DNA from: Lachnospiraceae bacterium A4
Lineage (GTDB): Bacteria > Bacillota > Clostridia > Lachnospirales > Lachnospiraceae
Direction of reading: 5' to 3'
Length of the DNA stretch: 64,000 nucleotides
Assembly: GCA_000403215.2 (NCBI GenBank)
Contig: KE159538.1
Coordinates: 102,927-166,926, forward strand
Shown in pieces: positions 63,202 to 64,000 of the stretch. Made by a program: the position numbers and the translations under genes. How positions within the stretch are numbered: the stretch's first letter is position 1; each line of letters starts with the position of its first letter. The notes under the pieces were generated by a model that saw only the letters and a list, made by a program, of their open reading frames with translations, ran no database searches and had not been told where the DNA came from.

Positions 63202-63720
63202 CTATTTATTTTTGCCGCAGCACTTTTTATACTTCTTGCCGCTTCCGCAGGGACATGGATCATTCGGGTAAATCTTTGAGTCTTTTACAACGGTCGTCGA
63301 TGCCTTTTGTTCTTTGTAAAGCGTTTTTCTTGTCTCCGCATCAAAGATCGTATTCCACTCCTCGAGATTGTACAGCCAGTCTGCCTCCGCTGCCACCATG
63401 TTCTTGTATAAAAGTGTCTTGTCAAATCCAAGACTTACCTCGGTATCCTCGCTCATCTCCTCAATCGGATTCTCTGTCTTTAAGCTCTCATTGATACCGT
63501 CGAGAAAGCCTGTCATCGTCATGATATCCACATTATATTTTTCTGCCAGCTCTTTTACAGTCCCCCGCACCTCCTCGTCGGGATTTACCAAAAGCTGTTG
63601 ATAAATTTCTTTTTCTTTCTGAAAATAATCAATCCAAAGTTTTTGCAGCGTATTCTTATCTGTCTGCTCATTGTATGCCATCCCTCGCCACTGGTCTAAT
63701 AAAGTCTTTTCTTCTGCCAT
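63202..63720 (-). CDS. SEC-C zinc-motif protein, 172 aa
   Basis: From the ATG at 63720 (AAAGGG upstream). The C-terminus [18 protein letters not shown] is the SEC-C zinc-binding motif, as at the end of SecA, where it contacts SecB and ribosomes. The ~150 residues before it are helical ([16 protein letters not shown]) with no known catalytic motif. Soluble, probably a binding protein. Lies 50 bp upstream of the PARG-like gene on the same strand, possibly co-transcribed. Confidence 0.85.
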   Translation of the reverse strand: MAEEKTLLDQWRGMAYNEQTDKNTLQKLWIDYFQKEKEIYQQLLVNPDEEVRGTVKELAEKYNVDIMTMTGFLDGINESLKTENPIEEMSEDTEVSLGFDKTLLYKNMVAAEADWLYNLEEWNTIFDAETRKTLYKEQKASTTVVKDSKIYPNDPCPCGSGKKYKKCCGKNK

Positions 63721-63858
63721 GATCTCTAACACCCTTTCGTTTTTTACCTTATATTTTTAGATATTTTTGTACCGTCATGAAATCTGCGGTATATCTTACA
63801 TGATAATGTTGTCTGTGGTTCTCTGCTACGCCTTTTTCGTACTTACACAGACAGTAAC

Positions 63859-63887
63859 AGTATATACTAAACTTCATGGAAAGTCAA
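63859..63887 (-). promoter_or_regulatory. Promoter of the SEC-C gene
   Basis: TTGACT (63882-63887), 17-bp spacer, TATACT (63859-63864) on the minus strand; leader of about 130 nt. Confidence 0.72.
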
Positions 63888-63916
63888 AGGTTTCTCCTTT
63901 GCTTTTCAGGGTTGTT

Positions 63917-64000
63917 TCACGAAGGCTTCCAAACGACATCATTTATTATGAACTTGCTGTCAGTCTGTTCGGAATCTGGACATCCTGCCGCCTTCACAGC
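63917..64000 (-). CDS. C-terminal end of an unidentified gene, partial
   Basis: On the minus strand an open frame enters from the right edge and ends at TGA 63917-63919. The visible 27 residues (AVKAAGCPDSEQTDSKF then IINDVVWKPS) have a coding-like composition. It is too short to assign. Open frames on the other strand over the same bases look less convincing. Confidence 0.4.
   Translation of the reverse strand, partial: AVKAAGCPDSEQTDSKFIINDVVWKPS

Noticed and set aside
63877..64000. Plus-strand ORF starting at the ATG near 63876
   Set aside because: It has no RBS and overlaps the SEC-C promoter; the minus-strand frame over the same bases has more coding-like composition.

Overview
The window reads as a chromosomal segment of a Gram-positive gut-type Clostridium relative, most likely family Lachnospiraceae. 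Reasons: three T-box leaders (Tyr, Trp, Thr), AGGAGG-type ribosome binding sites, Firmicutes-style TTGACA-17-TATAAT promoters, an infC-rpmI-rplT operon with an L20-type leader, and a plsY-der-DUF512 order and DUF6465, DUF378 and DUF1540 genes that I associate with this family. No species can be fixed from the sequence alone.

Layout. 1-7.4 kb: plsY (cut by the edge), der, a PDZ/radical-SAM/DUF512 protein, then prs on the other strand, tyrS under a Tyr T-box, and a lipoprotein. 7.6-14.8 kb: complete trpEGDCFBA operon under a Trp T-box. 14.8-23.5 kb: two divergent tRNA-Leu genes, an HPr-like protein, a ketodeoxyuronate operon (kdgK, kduD-like dehydrogenase, eda fused to a VOC-like domain), a DUF2974 lipase-like protein, a DUF3810 protein and hflX.

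23.7-32.5 kb is an AT-rich accessory region starting just after tRNA-Pro. It holds a small ORF whose start lies in a long hairpin, a CPBP protease, an HTH gene followed by a PD-(D/E)XK nuclease-like gene with a stop at its second codon, a decayed type III (ToxIN-like) toxin-antitoxin locus beside a complete IS element with inverted repeats and a 6-bp target duplication, a PD-(D/E)XK-like protein with 12-bp tandem repeats, an FRG-domain fragment fused to a transposase fragment, and a methyltransferase pseudogene interrupted by a palindromic MITE. These are mostly remains of defence or mobile genes.

32.5-49.4 kb is one long same-strand glycan-use locus: YesN-type regulator, YesM-type sensor kinase, sugar ABC binding protein and two permeases, GH29 fucosidase, MFS transporter, PHP phosphoesterase, GH112 phosphorylase, heparinase II/III-type lyase, HAD phosphatase and GH88 unsaturated uronyl hydrolase. 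Its lyase and GH88 would release unsaturated uronate, which the kduD/kdgK/eda operon at 16.5-19.5 kb could finish (no kduI is seen here).

49.6-64 kb is housekeeping: CBS-regulated Mn pyrophosphatase, small proteins, hflK-hflC, a PepD-type dipeptidase, infC-rpmI-rplT (infC with an AUU start), a DUF1540 protein, thrS in a Thr T-box operon behind a SUKH-like gene and a small membrane protein, a PARG-like protein, a SEC-C protein and the end of one more gene. No CRISPR array, prophage, rRNA or replication origin was seen.
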